Notes: generated by a model not told the origin, from the sequence alone. A stretch of 63,540 bases of DNA from an uncultured Finegoldia sp. (GCF_900766215.1 NZ_CAAFUQ010000083.1:1-63540); one strand, 5' to 3'; counted from the first letter of the stretch, positions 15,975-25,601 are shown. Program-made: numbers and translations.

Positions 15975-17480
15975 CTACAACACTAATTCTTCCAAAATTT
16001 TGACATTTTTAATCAAAATAACCTTGGTTCCAATCAAATCGATGTATCCAAGCTTTTTGAATTCGCCTAATTTTCTAGTAATAGTTTCTCTTGTAAGTCC
16101 AGAATAATTCCCAAGTTCTTCTCTATTCATCGCAAGGTCTAACCTTATTCCATCCTTGGTTTCCACGCCCATTGTATCTTTTAATCGTAATAAAAGCGCC
16201 GCAGTTTTCATAGTTGCATTGCTTGTGGATAATCTTTGCACCAAATCTTCTGCAAGTCTAATTCTTTCGAAACTTTTCTTCAGAATTTTCGTCAAAGCAA
16301 GTGGAGAGTTAATCAAATATTTGTCGAAAATATCTCGCGGAATTTTGATAACTTCACAATCTGTCAGAGCTTGACCCATATAAATGTACTCCACATCTTC
16401 CAAAATATTGTGTCCACCCACAAAATCATTTTCGTGATACAAATACAGAATTTGTTCTTTGCCATCAATAGTGTTGTGGAATACTTTTATCGTACCTTTG
16501 TGAATTACATACATGTTTTGGGCAGAATCTCCGGGCTTAAAGATGTAGTCTTCTGCTTTTAATTTCAAAAACTTCAACTTGTCGATTACCTCATCGTAAT
16601 CCACATCGTCAATTCCCTTGAAAAGCTCCACATCTTTTATAGCTTCCAACAAATATTTCTTATCATCTTCCATATCAAATTGCTCCTCTGTTATTTTCTT
16701 CTTTTGAAAACTCAAAGCATCATCACGTCTACTTTCGCTCAATGTTTTGGCAAATTGTGCGTTGACGTATTTTTCGAATTTTTCTGCAGTTTTCTTGTCC
16801 ATTGCTTCGACATTTTCAAGGAAGTATTTCCTACCCAAATTTTCGTATTTGTATACTCCACCTAAATGATATGGCAAAATTTCGATTCTTTCAACCATAT
16901 TTTTGATTTTGTCTAATGATTTTACGAACTTATCCATTTCTTCAAAACGATCCGTAAATCCAGGAACCATAACGTGTCTCGCCCAAATATTTCCACAAAA
17001 GCCATTAGACTCCAATTTATCCACAAATTCCAAGAAATTTTTGTCATCCATGAAGGTAATTTTTTTATACAAATCAGAATCAAAAGCTTTAAAATCCAGT
17101 AGCATAGTGTCGACAAATGGAAGAATTTCAGAGTAGTATTTCTTCTCACCAACTCCTGATGTATCCAAACAAGTGTTGAACCCTTCTTCTTTTAATCGTT
17201 TCAGCAATTCTTTCAGGAATTTTCCTTGTAAAAGTGGCTCTCCTCCAGAAATCGTGACTCCACCTTCTTGTCCGTGGTAAGGCTTGTATCTTTTTGCGAT
17301 TTTTAGAATTTCATCTACTGTGTACTCTTTGCCACCATGTATAGCTTGTGAATCGGGATTGTGACAGTAGATGCATTTCAATGGACAACCTTGCAAGAAA
17401 AATATCGTTCTGTTTCCCGGTCCATCGACAAGTCCCATCGTTTCTATAGAATGAACGTAACCTTTTATTTCATTGTCCAT
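15975..17480 (-). CDS. pflA: Pyruvate formate-lyase activase fused to a Crp/Fnr-type regulator
   Basis: Residues 1-245 are a radical SAM activase: CPLKCIYC carries the CxxxCxxC cluster (C32, C36, C39), followed by GGVTISGGEPLLQ. It would install the glycyl radical on PflB. Residues about 275-400 form a cyclic-nucleotide-binding fold (FKPGDSAQNMYVIHKGTIKVF) and the C-terminus a Crp helix-turn-helix (NREELGNYSGLTRETITRKL). The frame is continuous with no internal restart in good context, so this is one 501-residue polypeptide. Start chosen at ATG 17480 behind GGAG; an upstream TTG precedes it. It follows pflB in the same operon. Such an activase-regulator fusion is not an arrangement I know from characterised systems. 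Confidence 0.93.
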   Translation of the reverse strand: MDNEIKGYVHSIETMGLVDGPGNRTIFFLQGCPLKCIYCHNPDSQAIHGGKEYTVDEILKIAKRYKPYHGQEGGVTISGGEPLLQGKFLKELLKRLKEEGFNTCLDTSGVGEKKYYSEILPFVDTMLLDFKAFDSDLYKKITFMDDKNFLEFVDKLESNGFCGNIWARHVMVPGFTDRFEEMDKFVKSLDKIKNMVERIEILPYHLGGVYKYENLGRKYFLENVEAMDKKTAEKFEKYVNAQFAKTLSESRRDDALSFQKKKITEEQFDMEDDKKYLLEAIKDVELFKGIDDVDYDEVIDKLKFLKLKAEDYIFKPGDSAQNMYVIHKGTIKVFHNTIDGKEQILYLYHENDFVGGHNILEDVEYIYMGQALTDCEVIKIPRDIFDKYLINSPLALTKILKKSFERIRLAEDLVQRLSTSNATMKTAALLLRLKDTMGVETKDGIRLDLAMNREELGNYSGLTRETITRKLGEFKKLGYIDLIGTKVILIKNVKILEELVL

Positions 17481-17500
17481 AATTTTCTCCAATCATCAAA

Positions 17501-17522
17501 AAGGGCATACAAATATGCCCTT
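17501..17522 (-). terminator. Intercistronic hairpin between pflB and pflA
   Basis: AAGGGCATA-TTTG-TATGCCCTT followed by TTTTT-less-than-perfect tract on the minus strand, 20 bp before the activase start. Probably a partial terminator or stabiliser giving more PflB than activase. Confidence 0.7.
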
Positions 17523-17534
17523 AATAAAATTTAT

Positions 17535-19811
17535 TTATACAAACTCGTGGAATGTTCTATTGATAACATCTAATTGATGTTCGCGGTCTAATTGGTTAAA
17601 TCTTACTGCATATCCCGAAACTCTTATAGTTAGGTTAGGATATTTTTCTGGATTTTCCATTGCATCTTCTAACAATTCACGATCCATTACGTTAACGTTC
17701 AAATGGAATGCGTCTTGGTTGAAGTAACCATTCATTATATTTGTTAAATTGATTATTCTTTCTTCTTCATTTTTTCCAAGTGCGTTTGGAATTATTGAGA
17801 AAGTATTTGAAATTCCGTCTTGATTTACATTCTTGTAAGGCATTTTAGCAACAGAGTTTAATGAAGCAAGCGCTCCTGATTTGTCTGCTCCATTCATTGG
17901 GTTTGCTCCAGGTGCAAATGGTTCGCCTTTTTTACGTCCGTCTGGTGTGCTACCAGTTTTCTTTCCGTAAGTTACATTTGAAGTTATTGTCAACAGACTC
18001 AAAGTGTGTTCTGCGTTTCTGTAAGCTTTTGTTTTTCTCAAAGATTCTATGAAATACTTGCTTATAGCGATAGCCAAATCATCTGCTCTGTCGTCGTCAT
18101 TTCCGTATCTTGGGAAATCTCCTTCAACTTCAAAATCCACAGCCAATCCGTTTTCATCTCTGATTGGTTTTACTTTCGCATATTTTATCGCTGACAATGA
18201 ATCTGCAGCAATCGCAATTCCTGCAATACCAAAAGCGATAAATCTGTGAACTTCTGGGTCGTGAAGAGCCATTTGTCCTTTTTCGTAAGCGTATTTATCG
18301 TGCATGTAGTGAATTGTGTTCATAGCATTCACATAAACTTTCGCAAGTTTATCGATAACTTTTTTGTAGTTTGTAACAACTTTATCGTAATCCAAAATTT
18401 CAGAATCGTCTCTTTCAATTCCTTCTATTACAGTTACGATATCACCAGTTTTTTTGTCTCTGTAAACTTCATCAACTCCACCATTAATTGAATACAAAAG
18501 CGCCTTTGCAAGGTTTGCTCTCGCTCCAAAATATTGCATTTGTTTTCCGACTTGCATTGCAGAAACACAACATGCGATTGCGTAGTCGTCTCCGTAAACA
18601 TCACGCATAACATCGTCGTTTTCGTATTGAATGGATGCTGTTTTAATACTCATCATTGAACAGAAATCTTTGAATGCACGTGGTAATTTGTCTGACCACA
18701 AAACTGTCATGTTTGGTTCAGGTGATGTGTCGATGTTGATTAATGTGTGCAAAAATCTGAATGAAGTTTTAGTAACCAAAGTTCTTCCATCAACGCCCAT
18801 TCCACCGATAGATTCTGTAACCCAAGTTGGATCTCCAGCGAATAATTCGTCGTATTCAGGAGTACGCAAATGTCTTACCATTCTAAGTTTGATAACTAAT
18901 TGGTCAACCAATTCTTGTGCACGTTCTTCATCCAAGATTCCTTTTTCCATATCTCTTTTGATATAAATATCTAAGAACGCTGTGTTTCTTCCGATAGACA
19001 TTGCAGCTCCGTTGTTTTCTTTTACTGCTGCCAAATATCCAAAGTACAACCATTGAACAGCTTCAGTCGCATTCATAGCTGGTCTTGAAATATCAAAACC
19101 ATAACTCATAGCCATGTCTTTTATTTCGTCAAAAGCTCTGATTTGTTCAGAAAATTCTTCACGTCTACGGATTGTTTCTTCGGTAGCATCTCCTGTCAAA
19201 TTTTCCTTGTCTCTAATTCTCATCGCTTTCAAATAATCGATACCATACAAAGCAATTCTTCTGTAATCGCCAATAATTCTTCCTCTTCCATAAGCATCAG
19301 GAAGTCCTGTCAACAAACCAGCTGATCTGAAAGTTCTCATTTCTTTTGTGTAAGCGTCAAATGTTCCTTGGTTGTGTGTTTTTCTGTATTCATTGAATTT
19401 TTCTTTTATAACTGGATCCATTTCCAAATCATAAGCCTTCAAAGAATTTTCAACCATTCTGAAACCACCATATGGATTCATAATCCTTTTCATAGGTTCG
19501 TCTGTTTGTAATCCAAAAACAACTTCGTTATCCTTGTCGATATATCCTGCATCGAAATTATTAATTCCACTGAATCTTTCAAGGTCAACCTTGATTTTCT
19601 TGGATTTTACTTCTTCGACGATCATATCGTTTACTTCGTTCCATAAAGTTTTAGTTTTTTGTGTTGGACCTACTAGGAAAGAATCGTCACCTTCGTAAGG
19701 AGTGTAGTTTTGTTGAATAAAATCTCTCACATTGATTTCATCTGCCCAGTCTCCATCGTTGAAACCTTCCCAAGCTTTTTTGAATTGTTCATTATCGAAT
19801 AAATTGCTCAT
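17535..19811 (-). CDS. pflB: Formate C-acetyltransferase (pyruvate formate-lyase)
   Basis: PflB converts pyruvate and CoA to acetyl-CoA and formate in anaerobic fermentation, using a glycyl radical made by the activase encoded next. The 758-residue length is standard. The adjacent catalytic cysteines are in AIACCVSAMQ near residue 412, and the glycyl-radical loop RVSGYAVRF is near residue 733. All landmarks are present, so it should be active. Good expression is suggested by a strong promoter with a Crp/Fnr-type site at -41.5. Confidence 0.98.
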   Translation of the reverse strand: MSNLFDNEQFKKAWEGFNDGDWADEINVRDFIQQNYTPYEGDDSFLVGPTQKTKTLWNEVNDMIVEEVKSKKIKVDLERFSGINNFDAGYIDKDNEVVFGLQTDEPMKRIMNPYGGFRMVENSLKAYDLEMDPVIKEKFNEYRKTHNQGTFDAYTKEMRTFRSAGLLTGLPDAYGRGRIIGDYRRIALYGIDYLKAMRIRDKENLTGDATEETIRRREEFSEQIRAFDEIKDMAMSYGFDISRPAMNATEAVQWLYFGYLAAVKENNGAAMSIGRNTAFLDIYIKRDMEKGILDEERAQELVDQLVIKLRMVRHLRTPEYDELFAGDPTWVTESIGGMGVDGRTLVTKTSFRFLHTLINIDTSPEPNMTVLWSDKLPRAFKDFCSMMSIKTASIQYENDDVMRDVYGDDYAIACCVSAMQVGKQMQYFGARANLAKALLYSINGGVDEVYRDKKTGDIVTVIEGIERDDSEILDYDKVVTNYKKVIDKLAKVYVNAMNTIHYMHDKYAYEKGQMALHDPEVHRFIAFGIAGIAIAADSLSAIKYAKVKPIRDENGLAVDFEVEGDFPRYGNDDDRADDLAIAISKYFIESLRKTKAYRNAEHTLSLLTITSNVTYGKKTGSTPDGRKKGEPFAPGANPMNGADKSGALASLNSVAKMPYKNVNQDGISNTFSIIPNALGKNEEERIINLTNIMNGYFNQDAFHLNVNVMDRELLEDAMENPEKYPNLTIRVSGYAVRFNQLDREHQLDVINRTFHEFV

Positions 19812-19831
19812 ACATATCCCCTTTTCTTATT

Positions 19832-19909
19832 CTTAACGTTATATTAAGTATATGTTAAGAAAGTTTTAAATACTGTGATTATAATCACTCTGTGATAATT
19901 TTTATCATA
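19832..19909 (-). promoter_or_regulatory. pflB promoter with Crp/Fnr-type operators
   Basis: The minus-strand -10 is TATACT (19847-19852), giving a start near 19840. A perfect 14-bp palindrome GTGATTATAATCAC (19875-19888) is centred 41.5 bp upstream, the exact class II activator position of Crp/Fnr proteins; the -35 box is poor, as expected for an activated promoter. A second near-palindrome TGTGATAA/TTATCATA (19891-19909) is about 18.5 bp further up. A third inverted repeat CTTAAC/GTTAAG (19832-19837, 19854-19859) straddles the -10 and could bind a repressor. Confidence 0.75.
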
Positions 19910-19935
19910 GAAATCTTACAATCTTTCAATATTGC

Positions 19936-19964
19936 TTGTAAATAAGTAAAAAATAGGATATATT
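19936..19964 (+). promoter_or_regulatory. Promoter of the TPR-like membrane gene
   Basis: TTGTAA (19936-19941), 17 bp, TATATT (19959-19964), followed by GGAGGG and the ATG at 19983. It diverges from pflB. Confidence 0.8.
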
Positions 19965-19982
19965 TTAATTACGGAGGGTTTT

Positions 19983-20495
19983 ATGAGAATAAAAATATCT
20001 AACAGTAAACTAATAATTCTAGCAATTCTAACTTTTGTGATAGAAACCATCGCTATTGTTGCGACTCAAAATCTCACAGGAATCAATAGAATTTTCATTA
20101 TAATTTCATTTACATTAATCACAACGTTCGCACTTTTTCTAAGTTATATCTTGATTCAAGTGCTTTACAATATGATAATGGACAGGAAAATCGCCGGAGA
20201 AATCAGAAAATACATGATGGATTACGAACAAAATGGAAATTTGGACAAATTATTTCAAAATTTTAAAAAAATAAAAGACAAACCTAAAACAGATTACGCA
20301 AAAAGCTTGTATTATTTTAACTTGGCGATAGCTTATGTGGAAGACCATCAATTCCAAAAAGCGCGCGAAGTTTTACAAAAATCAACCCTACAAAAATACA
20401 ACCAATCATTTAATCAGATTTTTAAAATGCTTTTGCAAGATATCGACAAACACGAAAAAGAATACAACGAAACTCAAAAAACGCCAGAAAATTAA
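19983..20495 (+). CDS. Membrane-anchored TPR-like protein, unknown function
   Basis: A 170-residue protein with two N-terminal membrane helices (about residues 10-27 and 36-62) and a cytosolic helical domain whose segment AKSLYYFNLAIAYVEDHQFQKAREVLQK looks like one tetratricopeptide repeat with a partial neighbour. Such proteins usually scaffold complexes at the membrane; no specific partner is suggested. GGAGG precedes the ATG. It is monocistronic and ends in a terminator shared with the convergent metallopeptidase gene. Confidence 0.75.
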   Translation: MRIKISNSKLIILAILTFVIETIAIVATQNLTGINRIFIIISFTLITTFALFLSYILIQVLYNMIMDRKIAGEIRKYMMDYEQNGNLDKLFQNFKKIKDKPKTDYAKSLYYFNLAIAYVEDHQFQKAREVLQKSTLQKYNQSFNQIFKMLLQDIDKHEKEYNETQKTPEN

Positions 20496-20515
20496 TTCTG
20501 GCGTATTTTTTATTG
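20479..20515. terminator. Bidirectional terminator
   Basis: ACGCCAGAA and TTCTGGCGT flank a short loop, with A- and T-runs on the outer sides, between convergent genes. Confidence 0.93.
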
Positions 20516-21370
20516 AATTCTAAGTCCCATTTCTCCAAATGAATCAGCATGTTCAAAATCGTGGTATTTGAATCCACGTTGGAACCATTCGTTTCTAAGA
20601 GCAGATGATCCGTGTGTGAATTTTTCTGGTTGTACATATCCTTGTCCCATTTTTTGAATGTGGTCATCTCCGACACTTTGTACTGCACTTATCGCTTCCT
20701 CAATGTCTCCTTCTTCCAAGTAGCCTTTTTCTTTGATGTAATAACTGAACACTCCTGCAAAATAATCTGCTTGTGTTTCCAAAGCTACTGAATATTTATT
20801 GGCATCTTTTTCGTTCAATCTACGTTGAATATTGTGAACTCTATCCAAAATTCCTAATTCTTTTTGGACGTGATGGCCAACTTCATGAGCCAATACATAA
20901 GCCATCGCATAATCTCCACCATCAGCGCCAAGCTTTTGAGTCAACATATTATAAAAAGTTACATCCATGTATACTGTTTTATCCAACGAACAATAAAATG
21001 GTCCTACATTTTTGTCCGCATTTCCACAACCCGTCGACACTGCCCCTTCAAAGAAATGAAGTTTTGGTTCTTCGTAAGTTTTATTGATTTCAGAAAACTT
21101 TTCGTGCCACACATCTTCAGTGTCCTTTAGCACAACGCTGAGCATTTTTTCGGCTTGTTCAACTTCCTTGCTGCTAGCTTTTTCAGATTTATTTACTTGT
21201 TGTTCTTGCCTGGTTCTGTTTTGTTCGTTGATAATATCTCGTGGATTTCCTCCAAACAAAGAATACACAATCACAAGCAAAATCAATCCGACGCCTCCGA
21301 CTTTAAACGGAGCACCACCGGATGAGCCTCTACTTACATTTGAACTTCCTTCTCTACCTTGCCATTTCAT
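20510..21370 (-). CDS. Neutral zinc metallopeptidase (YpfJ family)
   Basis: A 286-residue protein of the PF04228 family. The catalytic HExxH appears as AHEVGHHVQKE, and a downstream Glu for zinc is in the ALETQADYFAGV segment. A single membrane helix (about residues 28-42) follows a basic, Gly/Ser-rich N-terminus with the MKWQGR start characteristic of the family, so the peptidase domain is probably outside the membrane. Substrate unknown. GGAGG precedes the ATG. Confidence 0.9.
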   Translation of the reverse strand: MKWQGREGSSNVSRGSSGGAPFKVGGVGLILLVIVYSLFGGNPRDIINEQNRTRQEQQVNKSEKASSKEVEQAEKMLSVVLKDTEDVWHEKFSEINKTYEEPKLHFFEGAVSTGCGNADKNVGPFYCSLDKTVYMDVTFYNMLTQKLGADGGDYAMAYVLAHEVGHHVQKELGILDRVHNIQRRLNEKDANKYSVALETQADYFAGVFSYYIKEKGYLEEGDIEEAISAVQSVGDDHIQKMGQGYVQPEKFTHGSSALRNEWFQRGFKYHDFEHADSFGEMGLRIQ

Positions 21371-21421
21371 GATTTGCCTCCAATTATCGTTTAATTTCGT
21401 TATTACTATTTATACCCAATT

Positions 21422-22048
21422 CTAATATTTTTCATTGGATCTGCTGGATACTGCAACAAATTTTAAATCCTCGTAATTTCCATTCAAAGTTTTCTTGATT
21501 TCTCTCAAAGTGTTCTTGGTCGTCACAATATCATCCAGTACCAAAATTTTCCTATTTGACAAATCAGCATTCACTTTGAATGCACCCTTTAAGTTTTCAA
21601 TTCTTTGAAGTTGTGACAAATTGTGCTGGATTTTGGTTTCCTTCACCTTTATAATCGCATCGGGCAAATACTCCATATCCAAATTATTCGCCACTTCTTT
21701 CGCAATCTCGTGAATGTGATCGAATCCTCTCTTGTTTATCGTAGTTTTTGTAGACGGAACTTTGAGTAATGTGTAGTCTTGTAAATTTTTTTGCTTTATT
21801 TTATCAGCCACTACATCTGCCAAAAAATATTTCACAACTTGTTTGCGGCTGAGCTTGTAATCGTAGATGAGTTTCTTCGTCAAACCCTGATGAAGTAATG
21901 GAAAATAGCAATCCGTGTCGTCAATGTCTCTGTAACCGTCCACAAACATTAATTTTTCATAACAATCTTCACACAACAAATACTTAAACTGTTTTTTCTC
22001 GTGACAAATAATGCAACGTTTTTGAAATAATAAACTAAAATTCCTCAT
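21422..22048 (-). CDS. comFC: ComF-family phosphoribosyltransferase-like protein
   Basis: A 208-residue ComFC. It has an N-terminal four-cysteine zinc finger (CIICHEK, CEDCYEK) and a phosphoribosyltransferase fold ending in the PRPP loop ILVLDDIVTTKNTL. ComFC is a cytosolic factor needed for transformation in competent Firmicutes, working with the ComFA helicase, which is not in this window. The start overlaps the recD2 stop by 14 bp. Its presence with a ComK-like gene elsewhere in the window suggests natural competence. Confidence 0.9.
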   Translation of the reverse strand: MRNFSLLFQKRCIICHEKKQFKYLLCEDCYEKLMFVDGYRDIDDTDCYFPLLHQGLTKKLIYDYKLSRKQVVKYFLADVVADKIKQKNLQDYTLLKVPSTKTTINKRGFDHIHEIAKEVANNLDMEYLPDAIIKVKETKIQHNLSQLQRIENLKGAFKVNADLSNRKILVLDDIVTTKNTLREIKKTLNGNYEDLKFVAVSSRSNEKY

Positions 22049-24266
22049 CTTCGAACATCTCTCTCATCATATCTTGCTCATCAGTATCGATATGAACATC
22101 CATGTATTGCTTAATTCTTCTGTCCAATCCAGAATTTCTCTTCATTATTTTATTGTTGGATATCATTTGTCTTAAAATTTTCAAACTTCCAACCAACACC
22201 ACGATTTCTCTGGCTCTCGTTATCGCAGTGTATAGCAAATTTCTAGTCAACAGCATGTACGGTGCTTGTGTCAATGGAATTACAACTATTGGAAACTCAC
22301 TACCTTGCGATTTGTGAATCGTGATAGCATAAGACAACGTCAAACCGTCACATTCTTTTTTCGTGAAACTCGCAGTTTTATCATCAAATAACACATCAAT
22401 CGTTTCATCAATCGGATCGATGTATGTAACCCTACCGATATCTCCGTTGAACACACCCATCGCATCGTCGTCGATGAATTCTTTCGTATAATCGTTTTTG
22501 ATTTGCATAACCTTGTCGTTCAATCTGAAAATCCTGTCTCTTTGCTCGATTTCTTCTGTCATCGGAGTTTTTGGATTCAAAACTTCCTGCAAAGCAGTGT
22601 TCAATTCCTTCGTACCACAGCTGGATTTTTTCATAGGAGTTAGCACAATTATATCGTCAAACTCATCTTTTTTGTAAAAATTTGGTAGTCTCTGTGCGCA
22701 CAAATCCAAAATTGTTTGCTTGGCACATTCCGGATCATTTTCTTCGATAAAGAAAAAATCTTTGCCTTTTTCATTCAAAATAGGAAATTCTCCGTTGTTT
22801 ATCCTGTGCGCATTCACAATTATATTGGAGTTTTGTGCTTGACGGAAAATCTTCGTCAACTTAATTGTCGTGATTTCTCCTGATTGTATCAAATCGTTAA
22901 GGACATTTCCCGCTTGCACACTTGGAAGTTGGTCGCAATCTCCCACGAAAACAACTCTCGTGTCCGCATCCAAAGCCCTCATCAAACTATCCGCTATGAA
23001 AGTATCCATCATACTCGCTTCATCAATAATTATCAAATCACAATCTATAGGATCGTCCTCGTCGTGCTCGAAAATCATTCCATTTTCAACTGGAATATAC
23101 CCCAAAATCCTGTGAATAGTCTTCGCTTCTTCATTGCAGCTTTCAGAAAGTCTCTTCGCCGCACGTCCAGTAGGCGCTGCAAGGATTATTTTTTTGTCGT
23201 TTTGCTTGAAAATTTTCGTAATATTGTTGATTATCGTGGTTTTACCAGTACCAGGTCCACCAGTAATTATCAACATTTTTTCCGTCAAAGATTTTTTAAT
23301 AGCTTCGATTTGTAATTCATCCAAGTGTTCTGATTCAAGCTTTGAAAGCTCGTATTCCACATCAAACTCATTTTCTAATTCGCATTTCAAAATATTTGCA
23401 ATATTTAGTGCGCATCTCATCTCGGATTTTTCGATATTCGGAAGGTAAACTCTTTTCTCATCACCAATATCATCAATTGTGATAATTCCACTTACAATCA
23501 AAGACTCCAACGTTTCTTGTCTATTTGTAATCTCGATGTCCAGAAGTTTTTCTACTCCTTCTATCAAATCATCTTCCAAAACGTAGCAATTTCCATTAGA
23601 ATTCGCCTCTTTTTCCATGAAATATTTGAACGCAGCCTTGATTCTAAATGGAGAATCCGGTTCAATGTCAATTCTCTGAGCGATAATATCAGCAGTCCTA
23701 AACCCAATACCTCTAACATCATCAATCAAAGTGTATGGGTTTTTCATGATAATCTTCTTCGTGTCTTCCTTGTAAAAATCAGAAATAATATTCGCTTGAT
23801 GAAGACTCAATCCCAACGATTGTAAATACAAGAAAATCTCAGCGTATTCCTTCTTTTCGTCAAGTGATTCCTTGATTTTTTTGTAGTTTTTCTTGCCGAT
23901 TCCTTTGACCTGCATTAATTTGGAGGGAGAATTTTTCAAAATCTCCATAGTATTTTCGCCAAATTTTTCCACAATTCTTCTCGCAGTAGTTTCTCCAATT
24001 CCTTTAATCAAACCACTTTGAAGATAGTTGATAATATTGTAAAGGCTAGGTTTATTGGATCTTTCAACGGAAATTATATTGTATTGCTCGCCGTATTTTG
24101 GATCTTGAACTTTGTTTGCCTCAATATCCAAGAAATCTCCAGGCATAATTTTGAAACTATTGCCCTTGATAATTCTTTCCTCTCCTTCTTTATCCACAGA
24201 AAAAATCCTGAACCCATTGGACTCATTTTCGAATATTATGTTTTTGACAGTCGCACTGAACTTCAT
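22035..24266 (-). CDS. recD2: RecD2-type ATP-dependent DNA helicase
   Basis: A 743-residue superfamily 1 5'-to-3' helicase of the RecD2 group, which acts without RecBC in repair and recombination. It has the long N-terminal region with helix-hairpin-helix motifs (GIGETTARRIVEKFG, KGIGKKNYKKIKESL), Walker A GGPGTGKTTI, Walker B IIDEASMMD, and the C-terminal AITIHKSQGSEF motif. It lies between murA and comFC; a terminator separates it from murA, so a separate promoter or readthrough is needed. Confidence 0.95.
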   Translation of the reverse strand: MKFSATVKNIIFENESNGFRIFSVDKEGEERIIKGNSFKIMPGDFLDIEANKVQDPKYGEQYNIISVERSNKPSLYNIINYLQSGLIKGIGETTARRIVEKFGENTMEILKNSPSKLMQVKGIGKKNYKKIKESLDEKKEYAEIFLYLQSLGLSLHQANIISDFYKEDTKKIIMKNPYTLIDDVRGIGFRTADIIAQRIDIEPDSPFRIKAAFKYFMEKEANSNGNCYVLEDDLIEGVEKLLDIEITNRQETLESLIVSGIITIDDIGDEKRVYLPNIEKSEMRCALNIANILKCELENEFDVEYELSKLESEHLDELQIEAIKKSLTEKMLIITGGPGTGKTTIINNITKIFKQNDKKIILAAPTGRAAKRLSESCNEEAKTIHRILGYIPVENGMIFEHDEDDPIDCDLIIIDEASMMDTFIADSLMRALDADTRVVFVGDCDQLPSVQAGNVLNDLIQSGEITTIKLTKIFRQAQNSNIIVNAHRINNGEFPILNEKGKDFFFIEENDPECAKQTILDLCAQRLPNFYKKDEFDDIIVLTPMKKSSCGTKELNTALQEVLNPKTPMTEEIEQRDRIFRLNDKVMQIKNDYTKEFIDDDAMGVFNGDIGRVTYIDPIDETIDVLFDDKTASFTKKECDGLTLSYAITIHKSQGSEFPIVVIPLTQAPYMLLTRNLLYTAITRAREIVVLVGSLKILRQMISNNKIMKRNSGLDRRIKQYMDVHIDTDEQDMMREMFEDEEF

Positions 24267-24285
24267 ACACTCACCTACAAAAAAG

Positions 24286-24314
24286 AGGGTTGTTTAACTT
24301 AGTAACAATCCCTC
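24286..24314 (-). terminator. Terminator after murA
   Basis: On minus, GAGGGATTGTT and AACAACCCTC pair with a one-base bulge and are followed by TTTTTTG, between the murA stop and the recD2 start. Confidence 0.85.
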
Positions 24315-24329
24315 GTTTCATATAATTTA

Positions 24330-25601
24330 TTAATCTTCTATTTCAATTCTTTCGATATTTGCTCCCAATTTCTTGAATTTGGATACAATATCGTCATATC
24401 CTCTATCAATGTGATAAATATCTGTTACATTTGTCGTACCATCTGCTACAAGTCCTGCCAAAATCAAAGCCGCTCCAGCTCTCAAATCGGTAGATTTCAC
24501 AGTAGCTCCTTGAAGAGAATCCACCCCTGCAATGCTCGCTTCATTTCCTTCAGTTGCAATAGCAGCGCCCATTTTTTGAAGTTGTTCCACATGCATAAAT
24601 CTATTTTCAAAAACAGTTTCTTCAACACTGCTTTGACCCTTGCACACAGTCATCAAAGCCATGAATTGCGCTTGAACATCAGTAGGAAAACCAGGATATG
24701 GTAAAGTTTTAATCTTAGTTCCCTTCAATCTTCCTGTAGATATAACTCTGATAGAATCTTCGTCTTCATTTTCGATAACTTCACAGCCAACTTCACGAAG
24801 CTTAGCAATAATTGGCATAATATGAGACGAAATACAATTTTTAACAGTGATATCTCCACGTGTAATAGCACTTGCAACCATAAAAGTCGCAGCCTCAATT
24901 CTATCTGGAATAATCGTATGCTTTGCTCCACCTAATTTTTCAACGCCAACAATTCTAATAGTAGAAGTACCAGCGCCACGAACCTTCGCTCCCAATTTGT
25001 TCAAAAAACTTGCCAAATCAACGATTTCTGGTTCCTTTGCAGCATTTTCAATAACAGTTTCGCCCTTTGCCATCGTAGCTGCCATCATAATATTTTGTGT
25101 CGCACCAACGCTCGGAAAATCCAAATAAATTTCCCCACCAATTAAACCATCCTTAGCAATAGCCTCGATTTTTTCATCTGTAGATTCAATCTCAGCACCC
25201 AAAGCATTGAATCCTTTTAGGTGCAAATCCACAGGTCTCGAACCAATCGCACATCCACCCGGCAAATAAGTCTTCGTTTGACCAAGTCTAGTCAACAAAG
25301 GTCCCATCACCAAAAAAGAAGCCCTCATTTTGTTCATCAATTCGTGTGGAGTCACAGAATTATTGACATTGCTACTATCTATCTCAACCTTATTCTTGTC
25401 CAAATAAGTTACCTTTGATCCCAATTCTTCTAAAACTTTTAAAATAATTGAAACATCCTTTAACTTTGGAACATCCTCTAAAATTATAGGCTCAGTCCCC
25501 AAAAGAGATGCTGCTATAATAGGAAGCGCTGAATTTTTCGCGCCGTCAATCTTGACCTCACCCTTTAAATTTAAACTTTTTTTTACTTGTATAACTTCCA
25601 A
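24330..25601 (-). CDS. murA: UDP-N-acetylglucosamine 1-carboxyvinyltransferase
   Basis: MurA transfers enolpyruvate to UDP-GlcNAc, the first committed step of peptidoglycan synthesis. KIDGAKNSALPI at the N-terminus and the catalytic Cys in PGGCAIGSRPVDLH (near residue 116, the fosfomycin target) are intact. I prefer a TTG start at 25601 because GGAGG lies 5 nt upstream; an ATG four codons earlier overlaps that site. Length is typical. A second murA copy, usual in Firmicutes, is not in the window. Confidence 0.97.
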   Translation of the reverse strand: MEVIQVKKSLNLKGEVKIDGAKNSALPIIAASLLGTEPIILEDVPKLKDVSIILKVLEELGSKVTYLDKNKVEIDSSNVNNSVTPHELMNKMRASFLVMGPLLTRLGQTKTYLPGGCAIGSRPVDLHLKGFNALGAEIESTDEKIEAIAKDGLIGGEIYLDFPSVGATQNIMMAATMAKGETVIENAAKEPEIVDLASFLNKLGAKVRGAGTSTIRIVGVEKLGGAKHTIIPDRIEAATFMVASAITRGDITVKNCISSHIMPIIAKLREVGCEVIENEDEDSIRVISTGRLKGTKIKTLPYPGFPTDVQAQFMALMTVCKGQSSVEETVFENRFMHVEQLQKMGAAIATEGNEASIAGVDSLQGATVKSTDLRAGAALILAGLVADGTTNVTDIYHIDRGYDDIVSKFKKLGANIERIEIED

